The notes below the pieces were generated by a model, which was not told the origin of the DNA, did not search any database, and was given only the letters and a program-made list of their open reading frames with translations. Below are positions 24,276 through 37,008 of a DNA stretch of 64,000 nt, piece after piece. Position 1 is the stretch's first letter. Each line of letters opens with the position of its first letter. This DNA comes from Margaritifera margaritifera (taxonomy: Eukaryota; Mollusca; Bivalvia; Unionida; Margaritiferidae), in NCBI GenBank assembly GCA_029931535.1, contig JAQPZY010001675.1, forward strand, positions 2,384,001 to 2,448,000, read 5' to 3'. The position numbers were made by a program, and so were the translations under genes.

Positions 24276-26178
24276 TACTGTAGTATCATTTATTTTCGTG
24301 GGGCTCAATTTTCGTGGTTTTGTAAAAAAAAAGACATTTTCGTGGGTACTTAAATTCGTGGTTTTGCCTGTCAAAGTTTGCATATTACTAAGTGTTTAAT
24401 TTCGTGGTTTAACCGCTACAAATACCCAAAATAAAGAATACAAAGAATAAAACTCTGCCGACGCAAACGGCGGTAACTTGAATGTTTATAACAATACTTT
24501 CACATGTATGAGCACAAATCAAAAACCTGATAAGTTCAATACTGACACCGTGTTTTGTCCAAGTGAATAACATCAATGGAAGCCGACGCAGCCAACAACA
24601 CTAAAACAATACTACCGCCTCTATGATCACAAATAACACACATGTCAAGGCCAATCACTTACACTGTGTTTTCGTCTGAGTGCTCAACATCAAAGGAAGC
24701 TGACGCAGACTACAACACTAAGTCAATCGGTTATTAAAGTAACCTGTAGGATCTCTAACTTAAACAACTATCAATAAAGGGAACAAAACACGTGACCGGC
24801 TGCCATTTGCTCAATGGAATCAGCAGAGAGTGGCAATATTTGATGCGTCTAGAGCCCATCAATGTGAGAAGATGCTAACTAAATTTAAAGACAGTGGAAT
24901 CACGCGTTTGTTTGTGCCTGCCTCATGTAACGACCAACTCAACCACTAGACTTGACAATAAATAAAGAATACAAAGAATAATTAAAATCACACTTCCACA
25001 ACTGGTATACTAAACAGGTCATGGAGGCCATCACGAAAAAAAGGAAGATGCTACTGGTGACGATCACTGATTGCAACCTCAGTAATCAAGCCAATTCGGG
25101 CTGAATGGATAATTGCAGCACACGCGACAATGAGTGAAAGATGTGACCTAATTATCCGTGGTTTGGAGAAAGCTGTTTAATTCTGCAATTTGGGAATTAT
25201 TTACCTGACGATCATTTGTGTGTACATTGAGACTTGATTGACACGATGTTGATACAGTGGCTTTGTCCGAAAATCAGTGAAGTGTGAGCTTTAATACTCT
25301 GCTGTAATTAGTGTATATACGTAGTGTTTCATTAATAATAGTGCTTCAAGCAATAGTTCTAGTATTTTACAGGCTTGTTGTTCTTTTGGATTAAAAATGC
25401 ATGGATAAAATGAAATGTGGTTTCAGGAGGATTTAAATTGTGTATATTGATACTTGATTGACACGATGTTGATACAGTGGCTTTGTCCGAAAATCAGTGA
25501 AGTGTGAGCATTAATACTCTGCTGTAATTAATGTTTATACGTAGTGTTTCATTAATAATTGTGCTTCAAGCAATAGTTCTAGTATTTTACAGGCTTGTTG
25601 TTCTTTTGAATTAAAAATGCATGGATAAAATGAAATGTGGTTTCAGGAGGATTTAAATTGTTCAACAACAGTTGTACTCGAGTGAAGGATAGATTTGAAC
25701 AGGTATTTAATTTGATTTCATATACTATTATTTTTTATTATTCTTTCTTTCATTTTCAACATTACTAGTGTTTTAATATCTTATGCTTTTTCTCGTTTCT
25801 CTCCATCCTTTCTTATCTCACATATCGATTTAAGGCAGTGAGTGGAAATTACAGCTATAGGATATCTTATCGACAATTGTGCATTAAAATAATATGAAAT
25901 GCTTTATAATTCTTTTTATAAAGGTTTAAAATAAAACAAACACGTGTAAAAGCTAATATTTTATTTCCAAATTACATTATTGACATTGATTTATGAAAAT
26001 ACTAGTAGGTTCCTTAATATCTAGGAACGACACACAGTAAGAAAATGAGCCGGGATGGTGGGGTGGCAGTCATCATCATACGTGGCTAATTTTTCGTTGG
26101 GTATTTAAATTCGTGGTTCGGGGCAACAACGAAAACCACGAAAATGGGTCCCCCACGAAAATTGATGATACTACAGTA
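24276..26178. mobile_element. 1.9-kb non-autonomous DNA transposon
   Basis: The ends are inverted: TACTGTAGTATCATTTATTTTCGTGG on the left, matched by CCACGAAAATTGATGATACTACAGTA on the right. Further TTTTCGTGG/CCACGAAAA words lie inside both ends. The interior has no transposase and contains a 220-bp tandem duplication. It sits exactly at the inner edge of the left palindrome arm. Confidence 0.6.
25221..25660. repeat. Tandem duplication, 2 x 220 bp
   Basis: 25221-25440 and 25441-25660 differ at about seven positions by eye (about 97% identity). They share ACTTGATTGACACGATGTTG and the end GGTTTCAGGAGGATTTAAAT. Confidence 0.9.
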
Positions 26179-26274
26179 AAGTACTTCGTACATTCTGTGT
26201 TTTGTTCCTGTTCAAAAAATAATTTTTTTTTCTGTTTGTCTATAAAAGTGACTAGTCCTATGGAAAAAAAATGA

Positions 26275-26695
26275 CACTTGAGATCTTTTAACGTTTTGCT
26301 ACCCTAGATTTAGTACACTGACTGACGTTCGCTTACCCAATGTTAGTTCACTTCGTTAAAAATAAAACTTTGGATAGAATTTGTTGTGCCAAACCAGAGA
26401 AAGAGATAGAGAGAGACAGAGATAGCTAAAATTTAAAAAAATTCTTTTCTTCACAAACACAAACACTCGATGTACGATGCACAAGTTTCAATGTACTATA
26501 ATTTTGCCGTTTTCAAACTCGAACAGAAAAATTTACTTTATCTCTCTCCCTCTCTCAATCTTATATTTGGCACACAAAATTCTATCCAAAGTCTAATGTG
26601 TAACGAAGTGTATGGACATTGGGTAAGAAAACTTCAGTCAGTGTACTAAATCTAGAGTAGCAAAACATTACAAAATATTGCGTATCATTTCTTTT
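26275..26695. repeat. Nested smaller palindrome
   Basis: GTTTTGCTACCCTAGATTTAGTACACTGACTGA (about 26293) is inverted at about 26638-26670, and TTTGGATAGAATTTGTTGTGCC (about 26370) is inverted at about 26568-26590. A stray copy of the large palindrome's inner edge (GCCGTTTTCAAACTCGAACAG) lies at about 26505. Confidence 0.75.
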
Positions 26696-28575
26696 CATAG
26701 AACTAGAGTCACTCTGCATTTTTACAGACAGACATGAAATTGTTATTCTTAACAAGTACAAAACATTCCATATACGAAGTGCTTAAGCGCTGCCGTTTTC
26801 AAACTTGAACAGAAAAATTTCACAGCCTTACAATAAAAGAAACCTTAGCTTTATGCCAACGTCTGACTTAGTTTGAGAATGTGGCAAATTTAACTTTGAT
26901 CTCAACAGCTCCTAGGTCAATTTTCACTCGTCTTATTGAATAAAAACAAACAGGTCTGTAACGAAATGATCTGACAATGGGTAAGATCTGTAAAGTGAAC
27001 TAAAATCTAGGGATGGCAAATACATAAATTTGTAGCAAACTGAAGAACTCAAATCTACCTCATAAAGCATTGCCATTGCTAGACACTTTCTGCCAATATG
27101 TTCATCAAGTGAACCATGGGTTGCATTTTAGTGAGAGAATTAAATCTGGTACGGCAAAAACGAATACAGTATTACAAAAAAATTCTCAACCACCTTGGTT
27201 TCATACAGGATTTTAAAATGATATGATTGTGTTTGGATTGTAGAAGTAAGCTAATGCCTGTCTTTAAGTGTGTGTTTGTTTTTATCTCCATATTGTTTAA
27301 TATGAATGATGCATAACATCATTGTCAAGACGTTACAAGAAACCTTAGCTTAGCGTCAAATTCTGACTTAGTTTGACATTGTGGCAAATTTGAAGGCCAG
27401 TCAGTGCACTAAATCTAGAGTGTAAAATCGTATATTGGTAACAGATTGAAGAACCAAATCTGCCTCATTATGACGGCAAAAGCGTAAAACAGTATTGCAA
27501 ATTCTAAACCACACTTCGCACTAAACAGGATTTATAACAGTTATGTTTGTGTTTGGATTGTAAAAGTAAACTATTGGCTGTCCTTAAGCGTATGTTTGTT
27601 CTTCTCTCAATCCTGTTGACTGTATATAGAAGGCTATGTTTGTGTATGTGCGTATGCACTTGTATTCTTTTTTCTTCTTTCACTCCATGTATGATAGTAT
27701 ATAAGCATGTTTGTGTTTGAATTGTAAAAGTAAGCCAGTGCCTGTCCTTAAGAGTGTGTTTATTTTTCTCTCCATTCTGTTTGATATCTATAGAAGATTG
27801 TGTTTGTGTATAGTGGGGATGATGGAATGGATAGTACATGATTGGGTATCTGATAGTATATTACTGGGTATTGGTAACTACAATGGCGTTGTATGAATAA
27901 TAGATAACTTGCTGATATATATTAAATGTGGGGGTAATTGATAGTACATGAATGAGTGTTGGTCAGTCAAACTGTATGTTAAACCTATGGACGTTTTTAA
28001 CATTACGTTTTCCGTTGTCGCCATACAGACTCATCATGTTTAACCTACGGGCGTTTTAAACAATGCGTTGTCCCTTGTTGCCATACAGCTAATCATGTTA
28101 AACCTATGGATATTTTTTAACATTACATCGCCCCTTGACCCTGTAAATCCTCAAAATGAAGGCCTGATGTTAAATTCCCATCGTCCTTAGAAGTACCTAA
28201 TGATATATTCCAATTCTCCCCAGAGGGTCTCACCTGGCCTATGTTCAATTCCTATTGTCTACAGAGTGACATTTTTGGAACACATTTCTATAGACAATGG
28301 GAAATCTCATGTTAATTTTAACATTACATTTCTCCTTGTTCCAGAGTGTAATTTCCATGTTAAATTTCATTGTCCCCGGAGTGTCATTTTTGTCCAGGTT
28401 AAATTCCCATTGTCCCAAGGGTACCACATACTACTCTTAACATCATAACTGTCTATAAAGTCGTTGTTATTGTGATTATTATACCTACATGACATTATAG
28501 AATAATAATAAGTCTTTTAATTTGTACCCACTGTATCGCAGATTGATCAGCGTGTTCAGAATGGGTTGTTCTAAT

Positions 28576-29147
28576 ACGGGTCTTGATACTTGGTTATTTT
28601 GCCAGTAGTTTACGACCTTCCGTGACAGTTACGTTAAAATAGTCAAAATCGCCGCTTTTTATCGTGAAAATCTGCAAATTAATTCAAATAACAGATATTT
28701 ACAATGGTAACCAGGTCCGTGTTTTAACACTTGGCAGGTTTAATTGGTCAGCAAAACGCCAACGTCAGCAGACTGGTCAACCTTTTAGTTCGACCCGATT
28801 ATTCAAGAACTTGGATGGTAATTTCGATTGACAAAATGAGTTCATACACGAGATCGGTATCAAACTTTTAAGTAAGGAGCAAAATATGCCTGAAACCGGG
28901 TGGAAATTGGATCTAGAGAAGACACATAACAAAAGGACGTGAATGAGATGGTTATTTATAATTCTAAATAAATAATAATTGAATCTCTGACACCCTAGAT
29001 CTCACCCTTACTTCCATCTCTCACAAACCAAACTAAGGATACGATGAAAGCATAGTTCATCAGCAAATATCACAAACTGTATCGATTATCATTGAATACT
29101 ATCAATACGTGAATTATATGAACAGATATAATTAATGTATGGATTGA
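28576..29147. other. Non-coding stretch, nothing recognised
   Basis: No gene or repeat family is recognised. Confidence 0.5.
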
Positions 29148-29459
29148 TCAACAAATGTGATGGTACATTAGATTGTCATACATATAATACAAATCCTGAT
29201 ACTGTTCATCAACAAATATAATGCTGTTATCTCCTGACATCCGGACAACCACATGAATGCTCTCAATCCACCGCTCACGATGAATGGTTGAGGAATGAGC
29301 TACTCTAGTCCACTCCTCCCGGCCTGTTAAAAAATCCATTGGGAACCTCTCTACCGCTCTTGGTCTAGAACCGTGGCCCTTCAGACTGAGTCGACCAGTA
29401 TCATCCGTCGAATCAACGTCACCAATGTCAACTTTGGCTACAGTATTCGGGTTAAACAA
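29148..29459 (-). other. Unrecognised 103-codon open frame
   Basis: A minus-strand frame with balanced composition (DDTGRLSLKGHGSRPRAVER, then MDFLTGREEWTRVAHSS) in an otherwise stop-rich region. I recognise no domain, and there is no neighbouring coding support. It may be a fragment of a dispersed repeat. Confidence 0.2.
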
Positions 29460-30239
29460 CCCGAACGGAGTTCAACGACTCCTCGGAACAGCTATAAATA
29501 CAACAACTGAGGCATGTAATACACGAGATACACCTAAAAATGTGTTTAAGTACGAATACGGTGACATACATTACGCATGCGTGCACATAAACGGACTTTG
29601 TTACACATTAAACTCTTTTTTCATAAGAACGACTGAACGAGATTGTTAATATAATAACGACGTTTGTACATGAATATGTGTACGACAAAAATAATCGCAA
29701 TTTATTATAAAAGCTAGAACGTTTCTCATCGTTTAATGCTTAGAACATATAACTGAATCCAACTTGTCTATTCATCAACAAAATATTCTAACCTGAAACA
29801 GGCTATATTCTATCCGATGGCATGATGTATATGGCATATCTGAATATCTAGAAATTTAGAATTAATTCCAAAATATATTAAAATATTTTATCTCATAGAA
29901 CATACATCTACACATGTAGATTGCTTCCGTAAAGTAGACAGCTCCCTGACGAGGCTCCTATGCATTGTGACGATGTGGTCAAATCCACGGCTTGAGAACA
30001 CTGGTTAAACGGGTCCCCCTTCCCCTCCTCCACTGCTGACGCTATGCGCGTGCTGCAGTAAGTGAACATATATCACTATTTCGAAATCGCCAAGGCTAAA
30101 ATCATACACCATGACTAACACCGTACGCGACTACGAAACCCAATCCATATTTATGTTCATATATAATACAAAATGTCTTGTAGTATTTTCATGCACACAT
30201 TTCGTGACACTTGAAAGCATATTGAAGTCTAGTGCTGAG
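29460..30239. other. Non-coding stretch, nothing recognised
   Basis: AT-rich sequence with no supported feature. Confidence 0.5.
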
Positions 30240-30353
30240 ACCATAGAAGTAAATTATCTTTCCCACAGACACACCACGACAGGAGACGCAAACTGGTATG
30301 GGAACCAACAGATTGTGAGTCCGGTACTTTACTACTGAGCTACCGCGGGGACC
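30240..30353 (-). mobile_element. tRNA-derived SINE fragment
   Basis: Read on the minus strand from 30353: CGGTCCCCGCGGTAGCTCAG, then TAGTAAAGTACCGGAC, then GGTTCCCATACCA. These are recognisable A-box and B-box regions of a tRNA-like head. The downstream body is uncertain, and the 3' end is not defined. Confidence 0.55.
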
Positions 30354-30717
30354 GACGCAATTTACATGCTATAGAAATCACAACGACCTCTAGAATCATA
30401 CTGGACGCTCACCTGGATTTCTTTGCACGTTCATGCTATGCTAAAACTGCTCCTTTAGATTCACGAATAGTACAAAATACAACACATCACTCGGCATTAC
30501 TACAATCATTCGCTCAATCAAAGTGTACAGAAGTCTCTTGTCTGCGCCTTCTAGAAGCGCAAAACAACTGGAAATTCGAACCAAAACTTTTGAGCTCGCA
30601 GCGCTTCGTGTTTTCTACGTGTACGTTCAAAAATTATCGAAAAGATCTTGGATAAAAGGTACTACTTGTAGACGAACTAACTGCATACAATTTGCGTTCG
30701 AGGAGGTTTTCATCACA
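30354..30717. other. Non-coding stretch, nothing recognised
   Basis: The open frame crossing it (30523-30903) runs on into the minisatellite and has no recognisable domain. Confidence 0.5.
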
Positions 30718-31150
30718 ATGTTATTATTATTATTATTTTACGTGGTTAGGTCACTTACTTATGAAAAGCGGATGGAGACAATCATTATTATTTGTACATC
30801 CCTTGGATACATATACCTACGTCGAAAAAACATGGGAGATAATCATTATTATTTGTACATTACTAAGCTACACGTAATTACGTCTGAAGCGTATGGCAAA
30901 TAATCATTATTTATTGCACATCACTAGGATACAAGTAGCTATGTCGGAAAATTATGAGAGATATCATTTTTGTGTGTCTACATCACTAGAATACATGTAC
31001 TAACGACGGTAATGCATGGGAGATAATCAATAATATTTTGTACATTACTATGATACAAGTACCTACGTCAGAAAAGCATGGGAGATAATCATTTTTTTGT
31101 AAATTAATAGTATGCATGTACCAACGACGGAAAAGCATGGGAGATACTCA
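30718..31150. repeat. Degenerate minisatellite, about 60 bp x 7
   Basis: Units share CATGGGAGATAATCATT, TTTGTACATYACTA, GATACA.GTACCTACG and a CGGAAAA end. They are diverged from one another, so the array is old. Confidence 0.7.
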
Positions 31151-32014
31151 AATGCAATGATATAGAGACCTTATGGTGAAGCTGCATGATTTTAAAGTTA
31201 TAATATTCAATATATTTATATTGAAGGAGGAGTTCTTCTACGAAGGGTACAACATATTAGGGTTAGGGTACAACTTCATAATATGTTGGTGTAAGTTTCT
31301 AGATTTGATATCTGGGTGAGCTACATGAGGGGATTTGATCATCTGCCAACAAAAATCTGCTGAGGTTCATAAGGTACGTTCACTGGGCGTCTGGCGAATG
31401 TTCTTTTCTTTACTTGCCAAAGATTCAATTTATTTTTTGATAAGAGAGTTTGGAATTTTATGTCAGGTTCTCAAAAAGCTTAAGGGAATGCTGATTTGTT
31501 AGGAGGACGCTTTAGGAAATTGATAGCCAGTATGCTTGCCACATTAACCTGGAAATATTTTCTGCTTAGCAGCTTTAATCTACCTTTTTCGAACATTTTC
31601 TGCCGCGTTATGTCGCTATTCCAGTATTTTGTTTATATTTTCAAAAGCCATTTCGTAATTTAAAACCTACTGATGAATAAGTAACTGCCTGTTCCGATTT
31701 TCCATCTTACTGGTTTCTTACTAAATTTTGCTATATATGAATTGGTATTGGAAAATATCATTCCATTTAGTGCTTTAATAGATAATTGAAATATAAATTT
31801 GTGAATTTAGAAATTAAAAAATGTTGTGTGCCAAAATATATCGAAACGTAATATGTTAGGAAAGTATACAATTGTGTCTTTTACTACATGTTTATGAGTA
31901 CAATGTACAAAACTTAAACGAGAACCCTAACTAGCTAGATTGTGTGCACCCTACCTCACTCAAAAAGCAGTCGTCTAGAGGTATAATGACTACTTTCAAA
32001 TTAAAAAAAAAATC
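31151..32014. other. Non-coding stretch, nothing recognised
   Basis: AT-rich sequence with no recognisable coding or repeat structure. Confidence 0.5.
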
Positions 32015-32659
32015 TAGATGTGACCCTCTAACATTTGTCATTTTTTTTTTTAAAACCCATCTCACCAACATGTGACTCCCCCTCCCCCAATTTTTTATTG
32101 AAATAACCCTTGCTCACCATGCTTAAATAATACTCATATTTTTCCGAAAATAGAGTAAAAAATGAAAGTCAGAGAACAAAGCCAACAAGTTCTATTTTAA
32201 ATTGTAAAGATTAGTCATCATTAGGTTACACTGAAGAACTCGGGTTCTGGAGTCTCACAAAAGTCATCAATTATTCCATTCATCCAAGGAAAACATGAAA
32301 GTCAACTAAATATTTAACCATAAGCCATAATCCAGTAGTTCTCAAGATAGAGATAAAATTTAGATAAATTATTAAAGAAGTTAGAAATTACTAGGTTATT
32401 TTGAAGAACCCAAGCACTTGAGCGTCAAAAAGTCAATTAATAATTCAGTAATTAATTAAATTCGCTTAAATATTAAAACAATCATATATACATGGTATAA
32501 AGACATGAAATAAGCGTACAGTTACTTCCGTTGATTACATCTATATATAGAATCAGCGCAATATGTGCAAATTTCCCTACACCTTAGGTTTGACAACATA
32601 GTATAGGATTAGAGTACATAGATAATAGATACCAATCAGCATCGGTCCGCTACCAGCCG

Positions 32660-32945
32660 TTCTAGTGTCAACGGAGCTGTAGAAGATGAGGTGAAACAGA
32701 TGAAGAAAAATATCGCCTGGAGTAAACCAAGAAAAATAATCACAGGAAATCAGTAGGCACGACCCGGCTATTACGCGTCCGTCGACATACCGGAGAACGT
32801 GGGATGCTTGGCGTACCGGCTTACCACCGTTATCCCCAATCGAAGCTATTTGTCGCCCGGAATTAGGAGCAACAAGGCAACGTGAAGACAATTATGAGCT
32901 GAAACAGAGGAAGAAAAATATTGTCTGGAGTAAACCAAGAAAAGT
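32660..32945. repeat. 50-bp direct repeat flanking a GC-richer insert
   Basis: TGARSTGAAACAGAKGAAGAAAAATAT...CTGGAGTAAACCAAGAAAA occurs at about 32686-32738 and 32896-32945. The intervening sequence is GC-richer than its surroundings (GACCCGGCTATTACGCGTCC, GTACCGGCTTACCACCG) and is not recognised. Confidence 0.6.
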
Positions 32946-33039
32946 AATTTATTATGGGAATGAATACTGATGCTTCATCTGATTCATTTGCATCGTTTGA
33001 GATATCATTTTGTATATCTGTTGTCTGTTTGTCATACAA

Positions 33040-33690
33040 TTCAACATCTAATTTCATTGACATTATTTTTTGAATATACTACAGCTACGTCATTTACTTA
33101 ACCTTCTTAATTCTCTTTCTTCTTGTGGAGAAAATAATCTGCTTAGATTTTGCCCTTTTTAATTATCTCTTTCTAAATCTTTTTTTTTTTTTTTTTTGCT
33201 GTAAAATTTATTAGTTTCTCTTTCAAAATCGACAGTTCCCTTCCTGTAATTATCACGTAATTCTCTTATATCATTCAAGAATTCCATTTTTATGTCAGCT
33301 GGAACTCGAACAGTAATTGTTTGCCTTCGCTGAACTTGTGGATTTAACTCGATTAAGAGCTTATTGCGCTAGAAGTGCTGTATTAATTTCATTTAATGAA
33401 TTCCATAAATTGTCTTCTCCTATCCAACCTGATGACTTTATAAAACGAGTTCCACTATAAGTATCAATAGAGTTTGGTATTAATATACTAGTTAGTTTAC
33501 CCTTTTTTAAACTAGCATTTCTTTACCATCTAATTTCTTGCAAACTATTTGGTTTGCTGAATTTTAAAAAAGAGGTTTAATATACTTATATTAATTATCA
33601 TATATACCTAATTACTGTATCTTTAGCATTCGCATCAAAATGATTATCTTCGTCATAAAGTGGAATATAGAATTTCGCTCTACCTGAATC
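33040..33690 (-). pseudogene. Polinton small gene at left end
   Basis: Read on the minus strand: SGRAKFYIPLYDEDNHFDAN (about 33685), then IPNSIDTYSGTRFIKSSGW and GEDNLWNSLNEINTALL. After a frameshift come LNPQVQRRQTITVRVPADIK and NDIRELRDNYRKGTVDFERE (about 33230). An acidic tail may continue to about 32950 after a poly-T tract. I recognise this pattern from uncharacterised genes of invertebrate Polintons. Function is unknown; the basic/helical end may bind nucleic acid. Several frame breaks are present. Confidence 0.5.
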
Positions 33691-33744
33691 AGCTATTTAT
33701 TTTACTATTTAAATAGCCCAAAATAGCTTGAAAAAAAGATTGTT

Positions 33745-33935
33745 TTAATGTTAATGAAGTGAAAGAACAAGCCACTATTTCTAGCGAACAAGTCCCAGCG
33801 CGATTAGAAGAATACAAACAGGAATTAAAAATGAATATTGCAAATAAAGTACAAAAAGAGACAGCTGGTAAACATTTTAACAGAAAAGGATATGGGGAAA
33901 AAATGGATGGAAAACAAATTTTAAAAAAATTATGA
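33745..33935 (+). pseudogene. Fragment of Polinton plus-strand gene
   Basis: A readable segment (VNEVKEQATISSEQVPARLE, then YKQELKMNIANKVQKETAGK) opens the plus-strand block of relic B, about 50 bp from the start of the divergent minus-strand gene. A bidirectional promoter would be expected between them, but none is identifiable. Family unknown. Confidence 0.35.
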
Positions 33936-34559
33936 AATTTTTCCAATTGCTAAATCCTCAAATATATCAAGGTCATTGTTAGATGTAATAATACTTGGGG
34001 GCAACATCTTTGATTAGTAATTTTCTTCCAATTCATAATTGAAACGATTTACAGACATAGTTGAACATCAAATGAAATAAGACATTTTACTGTGTTTTTA
34101 TCATTTAGACTAGGATTACCTCTCTCTGTATTCATTGCAAGTTTAGTAACATTTAAAAGCATCAATAAATAGGGAACAATTTCGAATAAGTTCTAGAGAG
34201 CAAAGAAAAGTGAGAGAAGCGTGCAATCTACTAGTTCTCAGGCAAGTAGACAAATGCTGTTAAAATATTGGTAAATAAATGGCGCTTAGTGAGACAAACG
34301 TAATAAAATTAACACTAGTCACAAAGCAACAGTAAATTCAAGTCTTACAGATTTACCATCAAACGTGAGTGCTGAAGAAATCATACAGTTGATTATCTTA
34401 GTTTCCTTAAATCAGATTACGATTAATTTTATGTGATAGCACAGGTTTTACTACCACTCCAAATAATCTTGTAAATAAATGACTAACCTTAGTGGATCTA
34501 AGACGAATAAGACATCATGGATACAAATTAAGAGACAGAATAGTGACATAAGTGATCAG
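33936..34559 (+). other. Decayed part of Polinton plus-strand block
   Basis: Scattered short readable stretches (LTDLPSNVSAEEIIQLI near 34355) with many stops. No assignable gene. Confidence 0.35.
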
Positions 34560-35340
34560 AAAAAGAATCAAAAGACAGCAAATCGAGCAATCTTTTTAAA
34601 TGGACATAACAGTTGAAGGTAAATCTGAGAGCGAATTTTTTTTTCTAATCCAGTTACTAACATAGATTGGATATTATCAATTTCATAACAGAAAATAGAT
34701 GTTGTAGTTGGCCTTTACAATATTGGAAATGAGAAAAACACATTTAAAATTCCAGATGGATTCTATAATCTTAAAGATGGAATGACTGCTAATAACGGTG
34801 ATGAAGCGAATTTTATACCGAGTGCTTGAAACACAATTTTAAACGTTTTAGTAACTCCAAACAATAATTATACAGTCTATATAACAAACTACAACTCTAA
34901 ATTATTAGATTTTAATAGTCAAAGATTTTAACAGACAACTACTAATTTTGATACCATTTGTGGATGTTTAAAATCAAGAATATATATATTTTTAAAAAGA
35001 AAATTTACTTCAATGTCAATTACTATACTCCATTAGAGTCTTTACAACTCAGAAATATTTTGTTTTATAAATAACCTTGGTGTAAATTACAAGCAATTAC
35101 AATGAGGTGAATAAATAGATTAAATATCAGCATTAGAGATGAAGACGTGAAGGTTATAGATTTCCACAGAATGCCTGTAACGTATTTCTTTCGCTTGAAG
35201 TAAATATAAATACCACTAAGAGGTCATATTAATTTTAGAGAGATAAGTGGACTAGTTAAAGCAGGAAACAAGTTGCTAGATCAATCAATAAACGGTGAAC
35301 TAAACTTAAACAACAACCGTATTACATTTTTAGGTGATTC
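34560..35340 (+). pseudogene. Unassigned Polinton structural-gene candidate
   Basis: The best segment (about 34690-34930) reads VVVGLYNIGNEKNTFKIPDG, then FYNLKDGMTANNGDEANFIP and TPNNNYTVYITNYNSKLLDF, with later stops. The beta-rich, Asn-rich composition and location upstream of the coiled-coil and capsid-like genes would fit a penton-like or minor capsid gene. This is positional inference only. Confidence 0.35.
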
Positions 35341-35559
35341 TGTATAATTATCTTGGGCAGTTAATCGTATGTTTACTCAAAAACGAGTACGTTAAATTTG
35401 AAAGAATAATAATTTAAGAGATATATAGACAACATTTTGAACAACATAATAACAAATAAGCAGTTGTAGATCAAAGTATGAAAGAGATAGAATCTAAGAA
35501 CTGCAGAAACAAATATATCATAACAAGAACAAGATTTCGAATGCTTAAGATTTGTTTAA

Positions 35560-36540
35560 CAGGATATTAATTACTATATCCAGTGCTTTACAGGCTTTAC
35601 AAACTGTTAGAGACATACCTTGACAAATGACAAACAATACTTACAACCAATTGAACAGAGGATTCATGCTGAAATATCTGCCTTTGAGAGTGACAGAGAT
35701 GAATTTAAGAATCTCTGGAAAATTACAATACTCTAAAATCTCAACTTCAACAGTTACAGACAGAATTGAACGATGAGAATGAGAAGAAGAATGAAAAACT
35801 TACAAATTCAGTTGATGACTTTAAAGCTGGTGTGATAAAGTTAGAAGATAAGCTGACTGCTATTGCTAATACTTTGTCGCAGTGACAAAAAATAATTATT
35901 TAGCAGAAATTCGTACAAGTGTAGATGATAACAAAAACAAAATAAGTGTGAGCGAAATTATGATAAAAGAAATATGAGAACTACATATGAGTTATCGATT
36001 ACGGACTTAAGTTACAAAACAAAATTGATAAATGATCATACTTTACTAACTTTAAAAACTGAATTTTACTACTGGAATAGAACAATCCAAAGCAGGTACC
36101 AAAGAGTATCTTGACTTGGAATTTCTTAGTAATACTGATCTTTTACAACGAAGTATTGATCAAGTTGAAATGATTAGGACAAGATTTTAGTGATATTGAA
36201 CAAAATTTAACAACAGAAATACATACCAGGACTTTAGCATTAAGCGAAAGAATTGATACAGTTAAAACAGAATTAGAAGGAGGCACAGAGACATTAAACA
36301 CACAGTATTAAAAACAGAAAATGGAATAAGGAGTATTACAATAAATAGTAATATTAAAGAATTTCAAACCAGGTTATTGAGAAACGAGAACGAAGCTAAC
36401 AAGTTCAAACAAGGTTTTAATAAATTAGATAAGGAACTAATACCTGGTTGCATATTACTTTATGATTTACGAAACACCACAAACAGTGTTGCTATAGTTA
36501 TTCAAACATCTTTTGCAAGATATGAAAAAGTGTATTAGTA
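35560..36540 (+). pseudogene. Polinton coiled-coil protein, copy B
   Basis: Heptad-like charged segments include LKSQLQQLQTELNDENEKKN, DFKAGVIKLEDKLTAIANTL and ALSERIDTVKTELEGGTETL, then FQTRLLRNENEANKFKQGF. It is interrupted by stops and frame changes. It is colinear with copy A at 12420-13319, where the LQTV and following helix match. Probable length in an intact element is over 300 residues. Role unknown; elongated fibre or scaffold is a guess from context. Confidence 0.5.
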
Positions 36541-37008
36541 GACAAAAATAGGTTGAATTTATTGTCTGGTCACACACACAACACCAACAAACAACAGTTA
36601 CTAGTTTTGTATTTGACTATGCTTCATCACGTTTTACTGAATACAAGATACCAACAGTAGTAATAAGTAATTTACACTACTAAAGCATTTAAATAAGTAA
36701 ATAAATCAGGTTTATTTAAATTAAAAAAATTTAAAACTTGAACATTGAATGGCAAACTGATATTCTTTTCATATTGTATTAAGTGTACTCAGTAATTAAT
36801 ATAAGCCTTCCTATCGCATTGGATATCACTAGAAAACTTCTAAATGAAGTAACCAAATTAATCTATCAGAAAATAAAAGGACCAATAATATATTATCGTC
36901 AAAAGAAAAATATTATATATTTTTTAATGACAAGAGTTGAAAAAAGTTACGAAACATTTTAGTTTGATATAGGAGACGGTATCAAAATTGTTTTGACATC
37001 AAATAGCG
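36541..37008 (+). other. Decayed Polinton gene segment
   Basis: Readable scraps (ITRKLLNEVTKLIYQKIKGP, then FDIGDGIKIVLTSNSDGN up to about 37020) end overlapping the start of the next gene in another frame. They are positionally equivalent to 13585-13990 in relic A. Confidence 0.3.

Larger units (their letters stand above)
22735..28575. repeat. Large imperfect palindrome, about 5.8 kb
   Basis: The left arm (about 22735-24270) is an inverted counterpart of the right arm (about 26795-28575). Matching blocks in order include CACGCTGACCAATCCG/GATTGATCAGCGTG, GGCCAGGTGGGACC/GGTCTCACCTGGCC, AACGTCCATAGGTTTA/TAAACCTATGGACGTT and GACCTAGGAGCTGTTGAG/CTCAACAGCTCCTAGGTC. They also include CTGTTCAAGTTTGAAAATGGC/GCCGTTTTCAAACTTGAACAG at the inner edge. 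Both arms contain internal direct repeats of a GTTTGTGTTTGGATTGTAAAAG-type unit. The arms are non-coding. Confidence 0.8.

Noticed and set aside
30285..30353. Functional tRNA gene on the minus strand
   Set aside because: A-box and B-box are visible but the acceptor and anticodon stems do not pair well; fits a SINE head.
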